This document shows positions 1 to 7,789 of a stretch of DNA of 21,614 nt, one piece after another. Location: contig JBBCIV010000110.1 in the NCBI GenBank assembly GCA_037189665.1, forward strand, positions 1 through 21,614, read 5' to 3'. The notes under the pieces are model-generated. The model was given only the letters and a program-made list of their open reading frames with translations. It had not been told where the DNA came from and searched no databases. Each line of letters opens with the position of its first letter. Within the stretch, counting starts at the first letter, position 1. Both the position numbers and the translations under genes were made by a program. The stretch comes from BPJO01 sp037189665. Lineage in GTDB: Bacteria; Planctomycetota; Phycisphaerae; Tepidisphaerales; Tepidisphaeraceae.

Positions 1-250
1 GTTCAACGGTTCGGGCACCACCAGCGTCAGCGCCGCGCTCAACGGCCGGCGGTTCGTCGGGTTTGATATGAGCGCTGAATACGTCGCCTACGCCCGCAAG
101 CGCGTCGAGCACGCGCTGGAAGTGAAGCAGGGCAACGCGACCGACCTGTTCGCCAAGGAACGCCGATCCAAAGTCCAAACCAAGACCGACGCTTTCGGCC
201 GCGAACGCGTGAAGCGCGGGCCGCGGAAAAAGCGGGCCGTAGAGGCCTGA
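1..250 (+). CDS. DNA methyltransferase (N4/N6, beta class), C-terminal fragment
   Basis: The reading frame is open from base 2 and the gene starts before the window. The visible 82 residues open with FNGSGTT, the S-adenosylmethionine-binding motif I (FxGxG type), followed by a hydrophobic strand (RRFVGFDMS) and the EYVAYARKRVE helix that end many site-specific DNA methylases. Motif I near the C-terminus points to the beta class, in which the catalytic DPPY-like motif lies N-terminal and so is outside the window. The tail after about residue 45 is basic (RGPRKKRAVEA), plausibly DNA-contacting. An ATG at 68 lies inside the conserved core and is not a start. It converges with the metal ATPase gene, with 4 bases between the stops. 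Target sequence and any restriction partner cannot be told from here. Confidence 0.85.
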   Translation, partial: FNGSGTTSVSAALNGRRFVGFDMSAEYVAYARKRVEHALEVKQGNATDLFAKERRSKVQTKTDAFGRERVKRGPRKKRAVEA

Positions 251-254
251 TCGC

Positions 255-2423
255 TTACCGCAGCAGCCGCAGCGCGTTCAGCACGACGACGATCGTCGAT
301 CCCTCGTGCAGCAGCACCGCCAGACCCAGGCTGGTAAAGCCCATCGCCGCCAGCGGCGCGACCACGCAGATGACCCCCAGCGCGACGATCAGATTTTGAA
401 TCACGATCCGCCTTGCTCGCCGCGATAGCCGCAATGCGTCGGCAAGCCGCGTCAGATCGTGGCCCATGAGCACGACGTCGGCGGTCTCCATCGCCACCTG
501 CGTGCCGGCGGCGCCCAGCGCGATGCCGACCTGGGCGCGGGCGAGCGCGGGGGCGTCGTTCACGCCGTCGCCGATCATCGCGACATCGCCGAAGCGGCAT
601 TTCAGATCGTCGATGAGCGCCAGCTTTTGTTCGGGCAGCAGATCGGCGTGGACGCTGGAAATGCCGAGCGTCGAGGCGACTGCGCGGGCGGCGGGGGCGT
701 TGTCGCCGGTGAGCATCGCGATCTCGGAGACGCCCGCGTTGCGGAGCGCTTCGACCGCGCGGCGCGCGGTGGGACGAGGCTGGTCGATCAGGCCGATGAG
801 CGCCACCGGCTGTTCGTCGCGCGTCACCACCACCAGCGTGCAGCCGGCGGCGAGAAGTCGCTGACGTGCCTCGCGCAAGTTGTCCGGCCAGCGGTCGGCG
901 TTGCCGGCGAGGGTGGATTTGCCGATGGCGTAAGCATGCCCACCGATCCGTCCGACCATGCCAAGGCCGGCGCGCTGGGCGACGTCGTCGGCGTCGGGAA
1001 GCGCGAGCGACCGCATTTTGGCTGCCTCGACGATAGCGGTGCCGAGGGGGTGATTGCCGTGCCGTTCGATCGCGGCGGCGATGGCGAGGGCGTGGTCGGC
1101 GTTGATCGAGTCGGCCGTCACCACGGTGGATACCGTCGGCCGGCCGGAGGTGAGCGTGCCAGTCTTGTCGAGCGCGACGGCCTTGACGCGCGCCAGCGAT
1201 TCGAGGTGCGCCCCGCCTTTGATCAGCACGCCGATCCGCGCCGCCTTCGCCACCCCGCACAGCACCGCCGCCGGCGTGCCGATCGCCAGCGCGCACGGAC
1301 TGGCGGCCGTCAGGAAGCCCATCGCCTGGTAGAACCAGCCGCGCCACAGCGACGCCACGTCCGCCTGTCGATGCCCGATCCCCAGCAGCGGCGGGATCAC
1401 GATCACGCCCAGCGTGATGACGAACACGATCGGCACGTAGTAGTGCTCCACGCGATCGGCGAAGCGCTGCGTGGTCGATTTCTGCTCCTGCGCCTCGGCC
1501 ACCATGCGGATGATCCGCGCCAGCGTCGATTCGCTCACAGGCCGCAATACCGTGGCGATCAGCCGGACTTCGCCGTTCAGCGTGCCGGAAAACAGCTCGT
1601 CGCCCGGCGATTTTGGCACGGGGACCGATTCGCCCGTAATGGAGGATTGATCGAGTTCGCCTTCGCCTTCCGCCAGCGTCGCGTCTACGGCAACGCGGTC
1701 GAAGGGGCGGATGAGAATGCGATCTCCGGCGACGAGCGCATCGGCTTTGACGGTGGATTCGAGGCCGGACGCGTCGAGCCGAATGGCGATATCGGGGGCG
1801 AGCCGGGTGAGCGATTCGATCGCGCGCCTTGCTCGCCCGAGCGCCAGGTGCTCGCCGGCCGACCCCGCGCCGAAAAGGAAGAGCAGGAACGCGCCTTCCT
1901 CAAACTTGCCCATCGTCGCCGCCCCGATCGCGGCGGCGAACATCAGCACGTCCACGTCGAGGCGGAATTTCAGCAGAATTTCGACGGCGGCAGGGAACGT
2001 CCGCGTACTGGCGGTGACGGCGGAGATCGCCAGCAGCGCCAGCCGGAGCCACGCCGGGCCGTATTGCAGGTGAACGAGAAATCCCGCCAGCAGCGTCAGT
2101 CCGCTGATGGCGATAAGCGTGATCTCATTGTTGCGCCTCAGCCAGTCGCAAGCCCGACGCAAGCGCGATCGCGTTTCCGAACTGGTGGCGGCGAAGAGCG
2201 ATTCGGCCAGACGGCAGGCGCCGAAACCATCAAGGTTTTGCAACGAGCGGGGATCGAAGTGGTCCTGGTCATAATCGACCTGCAGGACGGCGCCCTCGAG
2301 GTGGACATCGACGACGCCGGGCAGGTCGCGGAGTTGCTCACGAATGCAGACGTCGCAGTGACCGTGGGGGTGGTCGGCGGGGTCGTCGCATTGACCGGGA
2401 ATGGGAAGCTCGACGTGCTTCAT
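255..2423 (-). CDS. P1B-4 type heavy-metal transporting ATPase
   Basis: A 722-residue ion-pumping P-type ATPase. Visible motifs: TGES (263-266) of the actuator domain, SPC (375-377) in a membrane helix, the phosphorylated Asp in DKTGTLT (D419), HP (458-459) of the nucleotide domain, TGDN (572-575), GDGVND (618-623), and HEGST (706-710) in the last part. SPC instead of CPC, together with HEG(S/G)T near the C-terminus, is the signature of the P1B-4 subgroup, whose members export Co2+, Fe2+ or Zn2+; the exact metal is not readable. The N-terminal ~75 residues resemble a metal-binding HMA domain with a CxxC (C23, C26) preceded by a His/Asp-rich stretch. I chose the ATG at 2423; the frame extends to a TTG at 2504, but those extra residues look unlike the family. 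It is divergent from the flagellar unit. No metal-sensing regulator lies next to it. Confidence 0.93.
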   Translation of the reverse strand: MKHVELPIPGQCDDPADHPHGHCDVCIREQLRDLPGVVDVHLEGAVLQVDYDQDHFDPRSLQNLDGFGACRLAESLFAATSSETRSRLRRACDWLRRNNEITLIAISGLTLLAGFLVHLQYGPAWLRLALLAISAVTASTRTFPAAVEILLKFRLDVDVLMFAAAIGAATMGKFEEGAFLLFLFGAGSAGEHLALGRARRAIESLTRLAPDIAIRLDASGLESTVKADALVAGDRILIRPFDRVAVDATLAEGEGELDQSSITGESVPVPKSPGDELFSGTLNGEVRLIATVLRPVSESTLARIIRMVAEAQEQKSTTQRFADRVEHYYVPIVFVITLGVIVIPPLLGIGHRQADVASLWRGWFYQAMGFLTAASPCALAIGTPAAVLCGVAKAARIGVLIKGGAHLESLARVKAVALDKTGTLTSGRPTVSTVVTADSINADHALAIAAAIERHGNHPLGTAIVEAAKMRSLALPDADDVAQRAGLGMVGRIGGHAYAIGKSTLAGNADRWPDNLREARQRLLAAGCTLVVVTRDEQPVALIGLIDQPRPTARRAVEALRNAGVSEIAMLTGDNAPAARAVASTLGISSVHADLLPEQKLALIDDLKCRFGDVAMIGDGVNDAPALARAQVGIALGAAGTQVAMETADVVLMGHDLTRLADALRLSRRARRIVIQNLIVALGVICVVAPLAAMGFTSLGLAVLLHEGSTIVVVLNALRLLR

Positions 2424-2616
2424 ATCCGCTGCATTGACGCTAGGGGTTCCGACCGCGGAACACAATGGTCGCCCGCAAATAGGGTTGCGACTCAATCTTG
2501 CCAACGCTGACGCTTATGCCGATGCGCGGGCAGCATCCGCGCCGGCGGGCGCACGAAATGCGCTCGCTTGGAGAGCGAGATGGCTATTTCCAGCAATCCT
2601 GCGGCGATCCGTCGTC

Positions 2617-2632
2617 TGGCACGGCGATTGTT
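2617..2632 (+). promoter_or_regulatory. Sigma-54 (-24/-12) promoter of flagellar unit 1
   Basis: TGGCACG-GCGA-TTGTT matches the sigma-54 consensus TGGCACG-N4-TTGCW except for T in place of C in the -12 element. The GG and -12 G are 12 bases apart, as in the two other candidates in this window (7790, 12477). The predicted start of transcription is near 2643, giving a leader of about 31 nt before the GTG start of the first gene. Confidence 0.75.
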
Positions 2633-2655
2633 TCTCTCCGTTGTTGGATGTCGTG

Positions 2656-2671
2656 CGCACATGGAGGTGCG
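2656..2671 (+). promoter_or_regulatory. Predicted CsrA-binding hairpin over the RBS of the first gene of unit 1
   Basis: Perfect 5-bp stem CGCAC/GTGCG closing the hexaloop ATGGAG. The loop fits the ANGGAN pattern preferred by CsrA, and its GGAG is the Shine-Dalgarno sequence of the GTG start at 2674. CsrA bound here would block ribosome loading. The element falls inside the short leader predicted from the sigma-54 promoter at 2617. Confidence 0.65.
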
Positions 2672-2673
2672 AA

Positions 2674-2886
2674 GTGAATGAGAGCGTGCTGAACCTCGGA
2701 GAGAAGATCGTGCTTGCCGCCCGGCTGGCCGCGATCGAGCACGTCCGGCAGGCGATCGTCGAGCAGGATTCCCGCGTCAAGCGCCTCGAGGCCACCACGG
2801 ACGGCCTCGACGCCGAAGACCTGCAGGAATTCGTCCGAATGAAGTGGCGCGGCTTCTACGCCGTCGCCCAGCGGGGGGCCGCATGA
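2674..2886 (+). CDS. 70-aa protein of unknown function, first gene of flagellar unit 1
   Basis: GTG start with GGAGGT five bases upstream; the frame runs further upstream, but past the promoter. I do not recognise the family. The product is small, charged, without Cys, signal peptide or membrane segment, and looks mostly helical (EKIVLAARLAAIEHVRQAIVEQ, then a short linker and an EDLQEFVRMKW helix). Its stop overlaps the start of flgF (ATGA at 2883-2886), so the two are translationally coupled. Position at the head of a rod/ring operon suggests a cytoplasmic assembly factor, chaperone or regulator of the rod, which is inference from context only. Its start site sits in a predicted CsrA hairpin, so it may be the control point for the whole unit. 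Confidence 0.75.
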   Translation: MNESVLNLGEKIVLAARLAAIEHVRQAIVEQDSRVKRLEATTDGLDAEDLQEFVRMKWRGFYAVAQRGAA

Positions 2887-3644
2887 TATACGGCATGTAC
2901 CTCTCGGCGACCGGCATGGTGACCAACGCTCACCAGCAGGACGTCATCGCGAACAACCTTGCCAACGCCGATACCGGCGGCTTCAAGCGGTCGATGGCGC
3001 TGGTCGAGGCCCGCCGCGTGGAAGCGCAGGTCACCCGCGCCCGAGGCGACGCCCATCCGCTGCTCGACAACATCGGCGGCGGCCAACTGCTGGCGCCGAC
3101 GTTCGTCGATTTCACGCAGGGCACGATCGAACAGACCGGAAACCCCCTCGATACCGCCATGAGCGGCGAAGGCTTCCTGGCGGTGAACGACGCCGACGGG
3201 CAGGTTCGCCTCACGCGGGCCGGGGCGCTGATGGTCGACCATCAGGGCCAGCTCATCACCGCCCAGGGCCATCAGGTGCTGGATCGCGAACGCAAGCCGA
3301 TCGTGCTCCAGGGCATTCCGCAACGGGAGCTGACGATCGGCTCGCGCGGCGAACTCCGCCGGGGGCAGGAATTGCTGGCCAACATCGGGCTTTTCGAGTC
3401 CAGCGACCCGAAAAGCCTGCGTCCGGTCGGCGAAAACCTGCTGGCGCTGGTCGGCGACGCCCGAATGGTGCCGGCGCGCGGACAACTCATCGGCGGGGCG
3501 CTCGAACAATCAAACGTCGATCCGGCCACCGAGCTCACGCGGCTGATGGAAACGCAGCGGCTGCTCGAACTCAACGCCAACATGATCAAGTACCAGGATT
3601 CAACCCTGGCGAAACTGGTGAACGAAGTAGGGAAGATCGGATAA
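2883..3644 (+). CDS. flgF: Flagellar basal-body rod protein FlgF
   Basis: A 253-residue rod/hook-family protein. The N-terminus (MIYGMYLSATGMVTNAHQQD, then VIANNLANADTGGFKR) is the rod-protein motif that forms the D0 helix, GEGFLAV (about 92-98) is the core beta motif of the FlgE/F/G group, and the C-terminal LEQSNVDPATELTRLMETQR helix is the partner D0 segment. It forms the proximal rod in the periplasm and is secreted by the flagellar type III apparatus without a cleaved signal. I set the start at the ATG overlapping the upstream stop, because the frame's earlier ATG (2844) adds residues outside the family's N-terminus. FlgF rather than FlgG is assigned from gene order and the shorter, less typical sequence; flgG follows directly. 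Confidence 0.9.
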   Translation: MIYGMYLSATGMVTNAHQQDVIANNLANADTGGFKRSMALVEARRVEAQVTRARGDAHPLLDNIGGGQLLAPTFVDFTQGTIEQTGNPLDTAMSGEGFLAVNDADGQVRLTRAGALMVDHQGQLITAQGHQVLDRERKPIVLQGIPQRELTIGSRGELRRGQELLANIGLFESSDPKSLRPVGENLLALVGDARMVPARGQLIGGALEQSNVDPATELTRLMETQRLLELNANMIKYQDSTLAKLVNEVGKIG

Positions 3645-3649
3645 AGGAG

Positions 3650-3693
3650 ACGCCGCGTAAGGCGTGTCAAATGCCGCGTGAGAATGCCTCACG
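3650..3693 (+). other. Two small hairpins in the flgF-flgG gap
   Basis: The 84-base gap holds ACGCC/GGCGT around GCGTAA (3650-3665) and a perfect 6-bp stem CGTGAG/CTCACG around AATGC (3677-3693). Neither has a T-tract, so they are not intrinsic terminators; RNA processing or stability elements are possible. A good AAAGGAG at 3643-3649 has no start codon at the right distance. Confidence 0.35.
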
Positions 3694-3728
3694 TCGCCTG
3701 CGACCCGCGATACGCAGCACGCGAATTC

Positions 3729-4538
3729 ATGGCCATCACCGCACTCAACTCCGCCGCCACCGGTCTTCGGGCGCTCTCGACGCGCATCGACGTCGTCGCG
3801 AACAACCTCGCCAACGCCGACACCACGGCCTTCAAACGCCAGCGGTGTAATTTCGAAGACCTGATGTACCTGGCGATGAAGCAGCCCGGTGCCCAGAACG
3901 CCTCGGGCGAACTGTCGCCGGCGGGCATTTTCGTCGGCCTGGGCGTGCGCGTCAGCAACACCCAGCTTGACCTCGAACAGGGCTCGCTCGAAAGCTCCGG
4001 CCGGCAGTTCGACGTGGGCATCTCCGGGCAGGGCTTCTTCCGCGTGAAGATCGACCCGTCCATCGGCGACGGCGTGGCCTACACCCGCAACGGCAACTTC
4101 TTCGTCAATAACAACAACGAACTGGTGCTCGGCATGGGCGACGGCTATCGCCTCGAACCCCCGATCACCATTCCGCCGAACTCCACCGAGATCAACATCA
4201 GCCAGTCGGGCACCGTGCAGGTGCTGCGGGCCGGGCAGATCCAGAAGGAAACGGTCGGCGAAATTCGCCTCTTCCAGTTCGTGAATCCCAACGGCTTAAA
4301 CCTTTTGGGCAGCAGCCTTTATCAGGAAACCGACTCCTCCGGCGACGCCACCGAAACCCGCCCCGGCGAAAACGGCGCCGGCCAGCTGCTGCAAGGCTTT
4401 CTGGAAGGCAGCAACGTCGATCCGGTGAAAGAGCTGGTCACGCTGATCAAAACCCAGCGGGCCTTCGAGTTGAACAGCCAGAGCATCCAGACCGCCGACC
4501 AGGCGTTGCAGACCATCGGTAACCTCCGTCGCTTCTAG
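3729..4538 (+). CDS. flgG: Flagellar basal-body rod protein FlgG (distal rod)
   Basis: A 269-residue protein with the typical FlgG start (AITALNSAATGLRALSTRID, then VVANNLANADTTAFKRQR and EDLMY), the central GQGFFRV motif (about 99-105) and the C-terminal LEGSNVDPVKELVTLIKTQR plus AFELNSQSIQTADQALQTIGNL. It polymerises into the distal rod that crosses the periplasm inside the P and L rings. The usual family length is about 260, so the size fits. An in-frame GTG at 3678 would add 17 residues unlike the family (MRMPHVACD...), so I chose the ATG at 3729, although no clear Shine-Dalgarno precedes it; coupling to flgF translation or RNA structure may matter. flgA follows 33 bases on. Confidence 0.95.
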   Translation: MAITALNSAATGLRALSTRIDVVANNLANADTTAFKRQRCNFEDLMYLAMKQPGAQNASGELSPAGIFVGLGVRVSNTQLDLEQGSLESSGRQFDVGISGQGFFRVKIDPSIGDGVAYTRNGNFFVNNNNELVLGMGDGYRLEPPITIPPNSTEINISQSGTVQVLRAGQIQKETVGEIRLFQFVNPNGLNLLGSSLYQETDSSGDATETRPGENGAGQLLQGFLEGSNVDPVKELVTLIKTQRAFELNSQSIQTADQALQTIGNLRRF

Positions 4539-4571
4539 TCGTAGCCGGCGGACGAAGGATGTCCGCGTCGG

Positions 4572-5756
4572 ATGAAAGCGGGTGTCGATATGCGAAAAAA
4601 CCAGGAGCAAAACGCGATCCGCGTGATGTTGTTCATGATCGTGCTCGCGATGCTGGCGCAGCTCGCCTCGGCCCAGTTGGCCAAAGGGCAGCAGGAGCGG
4701 TTTTTGCGTTCCGACACCGCGTCGGGCGTGGCGGTGGAGTTGCGCGGCGAATCGACCATCCTCGGCGGCGAGGTGCGGTTTCGGCAGATCGCACGGTGGG
4801 CCGACGCCGACAAGGCCACCTTCGAGCCGCTGGGCGACCTCATCGTGGCGCGCCTGAGCGACAAGCAGTCGGTCCGGACGATCGGCATCGCCGAGCTGCG
4901 CACGCTGCTTCGCGATGCCGGCGTCAACACGTCGATGATGAACTTCACCGGCTCGCTGTCGTGCACTGTCACCCGCGGCGACGCCGACGTACCGCAAGAT
5001 CAGAAGCTGGATCAGTTGATCGAAGCCAAAACGCCGGCGGAGCAGCACGCCCGGCCGGTGATCGAATCGCCGATGGAAGCGGAGCGCGGGCCGCGGTCGC
5101 TTCAGGCGATCCTGACCGCCGACCTCGCCTCGCGACTGAACATCCCGGCCGCAACGCTGCAGGTCGCGTTTCGGACCGAGGACGAAAAACTGCTCCGCCT
5201 GAGCGAGCCGCAATTTCAGTTCACGATCAACCCGCAGCGCGTCGGCAACCTGGGCGACGTGTCGTGGCACGTGTCGTTCAACAACGGCGGCAAGACGACG
5301 CGAACGTTCGTGCAGGCGCGGGCGCTGGCATGGCAGGACCAGTTGGTCGTCTCCCGGCCGCTTGGCGTAGGGCAGGTGATCACAGAGGGCGACGTCATCG
5401 AACGCCGCACGCTGGCAGATCAGGTGTCGGACGACCCGCTGCTGAAGCGCGATCAGGCGGTCGGCCAGCAGGCGGCGCGCGACCTCAAGCCCGGCATGGT
5501 CCTCACCGGCCGGCTGGTGGACGCGGTGCAGCTCGTCCGCCCGGGGCAGTTCGTCACGATCGAGCAGAACAACGGCGGGGTGACCGTCCGAATCGTCGCC
5601 CGCGCCATCGACGGCGGAAAGTTTGGGCAGACCGTCCGCGTGAAAAACGAGGCGACGCGCGAAATCTTCCGCGTCACCGTCACCGGCCCGCAGCAGGCGT
5701 CCATCAATCCGCCGGGGTCGATGAACGAATCGAACGGCGTGGCTCGGGCACACTGA
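4572..5756 (+). CDS. flgA: Flagellar P-ring assembly chaperone FlgA
   Basis: A 394-residue secreted protein. The N-terminus has a basic n-region and a hydrophobic stretch (VMLFMIVLAMLAQLASA) typical of a Sec signal peptide. The C-terminal third holds the SAF/ChapFlgA fold: VVSRPLGVGQVITEGDVIERRTL, then AVGQQAARDLKPGMVLTGRLVD and RPGQFVTIEQNNGGVTVRIVARAIDGGKFGQTVRVKN, which is diagnostic. FlgA acts in the periplasm to help FlgI assemble into the P ring. At nearly 400 residues it is longer than the enterobacterial form (about 220), the extra part being N-terminal, as in several non-enteric phyla. The start is uncertain: ATG 4572 has AAGGA 12 bases upstream; ATG 4590, closer to the signal peptide, has only GGTG. 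It lies between flgG and flgH, the usual group of rod/ring genes. Confidence 0.9.
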   Translation: MKAGVDMRKNQEQNAIRVMLFMIVLAMLAQLASAQLAKGQQERFLRSDTASGVAVELRGESTILGGEVRFRQIARWADADKATFEPLGDLIVARLSDKQSVRTIGIAELRTLLRDAGVNTSMMNFTGSLSCTVTRGDADVPQDQKLDQLIEAKTPAEQHARPVIESPMEAERGPRSLQAILTADLASRLNIPAATLQVAFRTEDEKLLRLSEPQFQFTINPQRVGNLGDVSWHVSFNNGGKTTRTFVQARALAWQDQLVVSRPLGVGQVITEGDVIERRTLADQVSDDPLLKRDQAVGQQAARDLKPGMVLTGRLVDAVQLVRPGQFVTIEQNNGGVTVRIVARAIDGGKFGQTVRVKNEATREIFRVTVTGPQQASINPPGSMNESNGVARAH

Positions 5757-5796
5757 TTTTGGGGTGCTGTAATAAGTGCTGTTTCTGGAGTACGTG

Positions 5797-6576
5797 ATGC
5801 TGAAAAAGCGATTGTCTTTCCTGGTGATGTCGGCGTTAACCTGGGCAGCGTTTCCTGCGCTGGCTCAGGATCAGGCGTCGCCATCGCCCACGCGCTCGGT
5901 TTCGGCCCCGCCTCAGTTGAACCTGAACGCGCCCCCGCCGAACGTCGGCGAGCTGCTGCGTCGCAACAACGGTTCCCTCTTCCGCGCCGCCGTCGCGATG
6001 CCGGACGATCCGCGGCTGGTCCGCGCGTCGGACGTGAACCCGTTCGCCGTGCCGCCCAGCAAGCCTCGCACGCTCCAGAAGCACGACCTCGTGACGATCG
6101 TCGTCCGCGAGCAAAGCGAGTTTTCCAGCGAGGGCACGCTCGAAGGCAAAAAGGACGCCAAGATCGACGCCAAGATCGAACAGTTCCCCACGATTGACCT
6201 GTCCAACTTCGCGTTCAAGAACACCGTCGGCTCGATCCAGCCGCAGGTGAAGCTCTCCGGCACCCGCGACTACAACGGCGAGGGCAACGTCGATCGCAAG
6301 GACAGCTTTACGGCCCGCATCCAGGCCGAAGTGGTGGACGTGAAGCCCAACGGCACGCTTGTTCTACAGGCCCGCAAGCGGATCACCACTGACGAAGAAG
6401 AACAACTGTTCATGCTCAGCGGCGTCTGCCGCGTGCAGGACATCCAGCCGGACAACACGGTGCTGAGCACGCAGTTGTTCGACCTGGAATTGCGAAAAAC
6501 GCATACCGGCGTCGTCCGCGACTCCACCAAGCGCGGCTGGATGCCGCGCGCGCTGGATTGGCTGAATCCGTTCTAG
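5797..6576 (+). CDS. flgH: Flagellar L-ring protein FlgH, without lipobox
   Basis: A 259-residue protein. The core is typical FlgH: HDLVTIVVREQSEFSSEGTLEGKKD, LSGTRDYNGEGNVDRKDSF, ARIQAEVVDVKPNGTLVLQARK and a C-terminal DWLNPF. FlgH builds the L ring in the outer membrane around the rod. The start is ATG 5797 with CTGGAG six bases upstream; an in-frame GTG at 5776 precedes it. The N-terminus has a signal peptide ending in FPALAQ, but there is no Cys at or near the cleavage site; the only Cys is in the C-terminal half (SGVCRV). Classic FlgH is a lipoprotein, so here the ring subunit must be anchored differently. A Pro-rich stretch follows the signal. flgI starts 52 bases downstream. Confidence 0.93.
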   Translation: MLKKRLSFLVMSALTWAAFPALAQDQASPSPTRSVSAPPQLNLNAPPPNVGELLRRNNGSLFRAAVAMPDDPRLVRASDVNPFAVPPSKPRTLQKHDLVTIVVREQSEFSSEGTLEGKKDAKIDAKIEQFPTIDLSNFAFKNTVGSIQPQVKLSGTRDYNGEGNVDRKDSFTARIQAEVVDVKPNGTLVLQARKRITTDEEEQLFMLSGVCRVQDIQPDNTVLSTQLFDLELRKTHTGVVRDSTKRGWMPRALDWLNPF

Positions 6577-6628
6577 GCGTCGGCGTGCTGGCTTGTGTTG
6601 TGTGGGTCTATCCATGGATGGAACGACG

Positions 6629-7696
6629 ATGAAGAACTGGATGTTCATCAAGTTGCTGGCGATGGGGCTGATGCTTTCGACATCGGCCGTTGCCGACGCC
6701 GCGCGGATCGCGGATGTGACGCGCCTGGGCAACCAGCGCACCAACGTCATTACCGGCTGGGGCCTGGTCTTCGGCCTTCGCGGCACGGGCGACGGCGGGA
6801 ACTACCTGCCCGCAATGCGCCCGTTGGCGGAGATGCTTCGCCGGCACGGCAACCCCACCTCCGTCCTTGAACTGGGCAGCGCCAGCAACGTCGCGATCGT
6901 GACCCTGACCGCCACCGTGCCCGCCACCGGCGCCCGCGATGGCGATAAGCTCGACGTTTACGTCACCAGCGTCGGCGCCGCCAAGTCCCTCAGCGGCGGA
7001 CGGCTGTTCGTCACGCCGATGGAGTTCCGGTTTCAGGAAAAATCGGTCCTCGTCGGATGGACGCAAGGCCCTGTCAGCATTGAAGATACGGCTATCCCAA
7101 CGGTCGGCGTCATCAAGGGCGGGTGCGTGCTGGACGTCGATCTTCCCAACGGCCAGGTCGACGCCGGCGGGCAGTTCAAGCTCATCATCGACGACCCCAG
7201 CGCCACCTGGACGATGAGCAGCAACATCGCCAAGATCATCAACGACTCCGAAGACGGCCAGACCTGGGCGTGGGCGATCAGCGAAAAGGAAGTGGTCGTC
7301 CGCATCCCCCCCGCCGAGCAGAACCGCCCGGACAGCTTCATCGCCCGGGTGCAGCGCCTTCCCCTCCCCATCGTCGCGGCCGAGGCGCGGGTGATGATCA
7401 ACGAGCGGACCGGCACCGTCGTCATCACCGGCGACGTCGAGATCAGCCCCGTCGTCATCAGTCACAAGGGCCTGACCATCAGCACTGTCAATCCGACCCC
7501 GGTCCCCAGCCCTCGCACCCCGGTCGTCACCGACCGCGACTTCCTCGCCCTCGACACCACCAACGCCGGCGGCGCCAAGGTGCAGGACCTGATCAACACG
7601 CTCGACCAACTCAAAGTGCCGATCCAGGACCGCATCGCGATCCTGAAGGAACTTCACAAGACCGGAAAGCTGCACGCGAAGCTGATCGTGGAGTGA
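6629..7696 (+). CDS. flgI: Flagellar P-ring protein FlgI
   Basis: A 355-residue protein with a cleavable signal peptide (MKNWMFIKLLAMGLMLSTSAVADA) and the hallmark N-terminal FlgI sequence ARIADVTRLGNQRTNVITGWGLVFGLRGTGDGG. Downstream are NVAIVTLTATVP, GARDGDKLDVYVTSVGAAKSLSGG and the C-terminal INERTGTVVITGDVEISPVVISHKGLTI, all family features, and a last helix (KVQDLINTLDQLKVPIQDRIAILKELHKTGKLHAKLIVE). It forms the periplasmic P ring on the rod. I chose ATG 6629 because the signal peptide starts there and GGA lies about seven bases upstream; ATG 6614 is an in-frame alternative. It is the last gene of unit 1 and is followed by an intrinsic terminator. Confidence 0.96.
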   Translation: MKNWMFIKLLAMGLMLSTSAVADAARIADVTRLGNQRTNVITGWGLVFGLRGTGDGGNYLPAMRPLAEMLRRHGNPTSVLELGSASNVAIVTLTATVPATGARDGDKLDVYVTSVGAAKSLSGGRLFVTPMEFRFQEKSVLVGWTQGPVSIEDTAIPTVGVIKGGCVLDVDLPNGQVDAGGQFKLIIDDPSATWTMSSNIAKIINDSEDGQTWAWAISEKEVVVRIPPAEQNRPDSFIARVQRLPLPIVAAEARVMINERTGTVVITGDVEISPVVISHKGLTISTVNPTPVPSPRTPVVTDRDFLALDTTNAGGAKVQDLINTLDQLKVPIQDRIAILKELHKTGKLHAKLIVE

Positions 7697-7730
7697 CACC
7701 GCTACAACACGTAAACGAACCGGAACCTTC

Positions 7731-7761
7731 AAACCTTCCCGTGAATCGGGAAGGTTTTTTT
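7731..7761 (+). terminator. Rho-independent terminator of flagellar unit 1
   Basis: Perfect 11-bp stem (AAACCTTCCCG at 7731-7741 and its complement at 7747-7757) with a 5-nt TGAAT loop and a run of seven T ending at 7761. It lies 35 bases after flgI and just ahead of the next sigma-54 promoter, so units 1 and 2 are transcribed separately. Confidence 0.95.
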
Positions 7762-7789
7762 GCTTGGTGAGGTCGGCCGTTTTTCCGGC

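Noticed and set aside
459..2510. 683-aa plus-strand open frame opposite the metal ATPase
   Set aside because: Shadow frame: the minus strand encodes all P-type ATPase motifs in order.
6610..6625. ATGGAT loop with TCC/GGA before flgI as another CsrA site
   Set aside because: Only three base pairs; too weak to claim.
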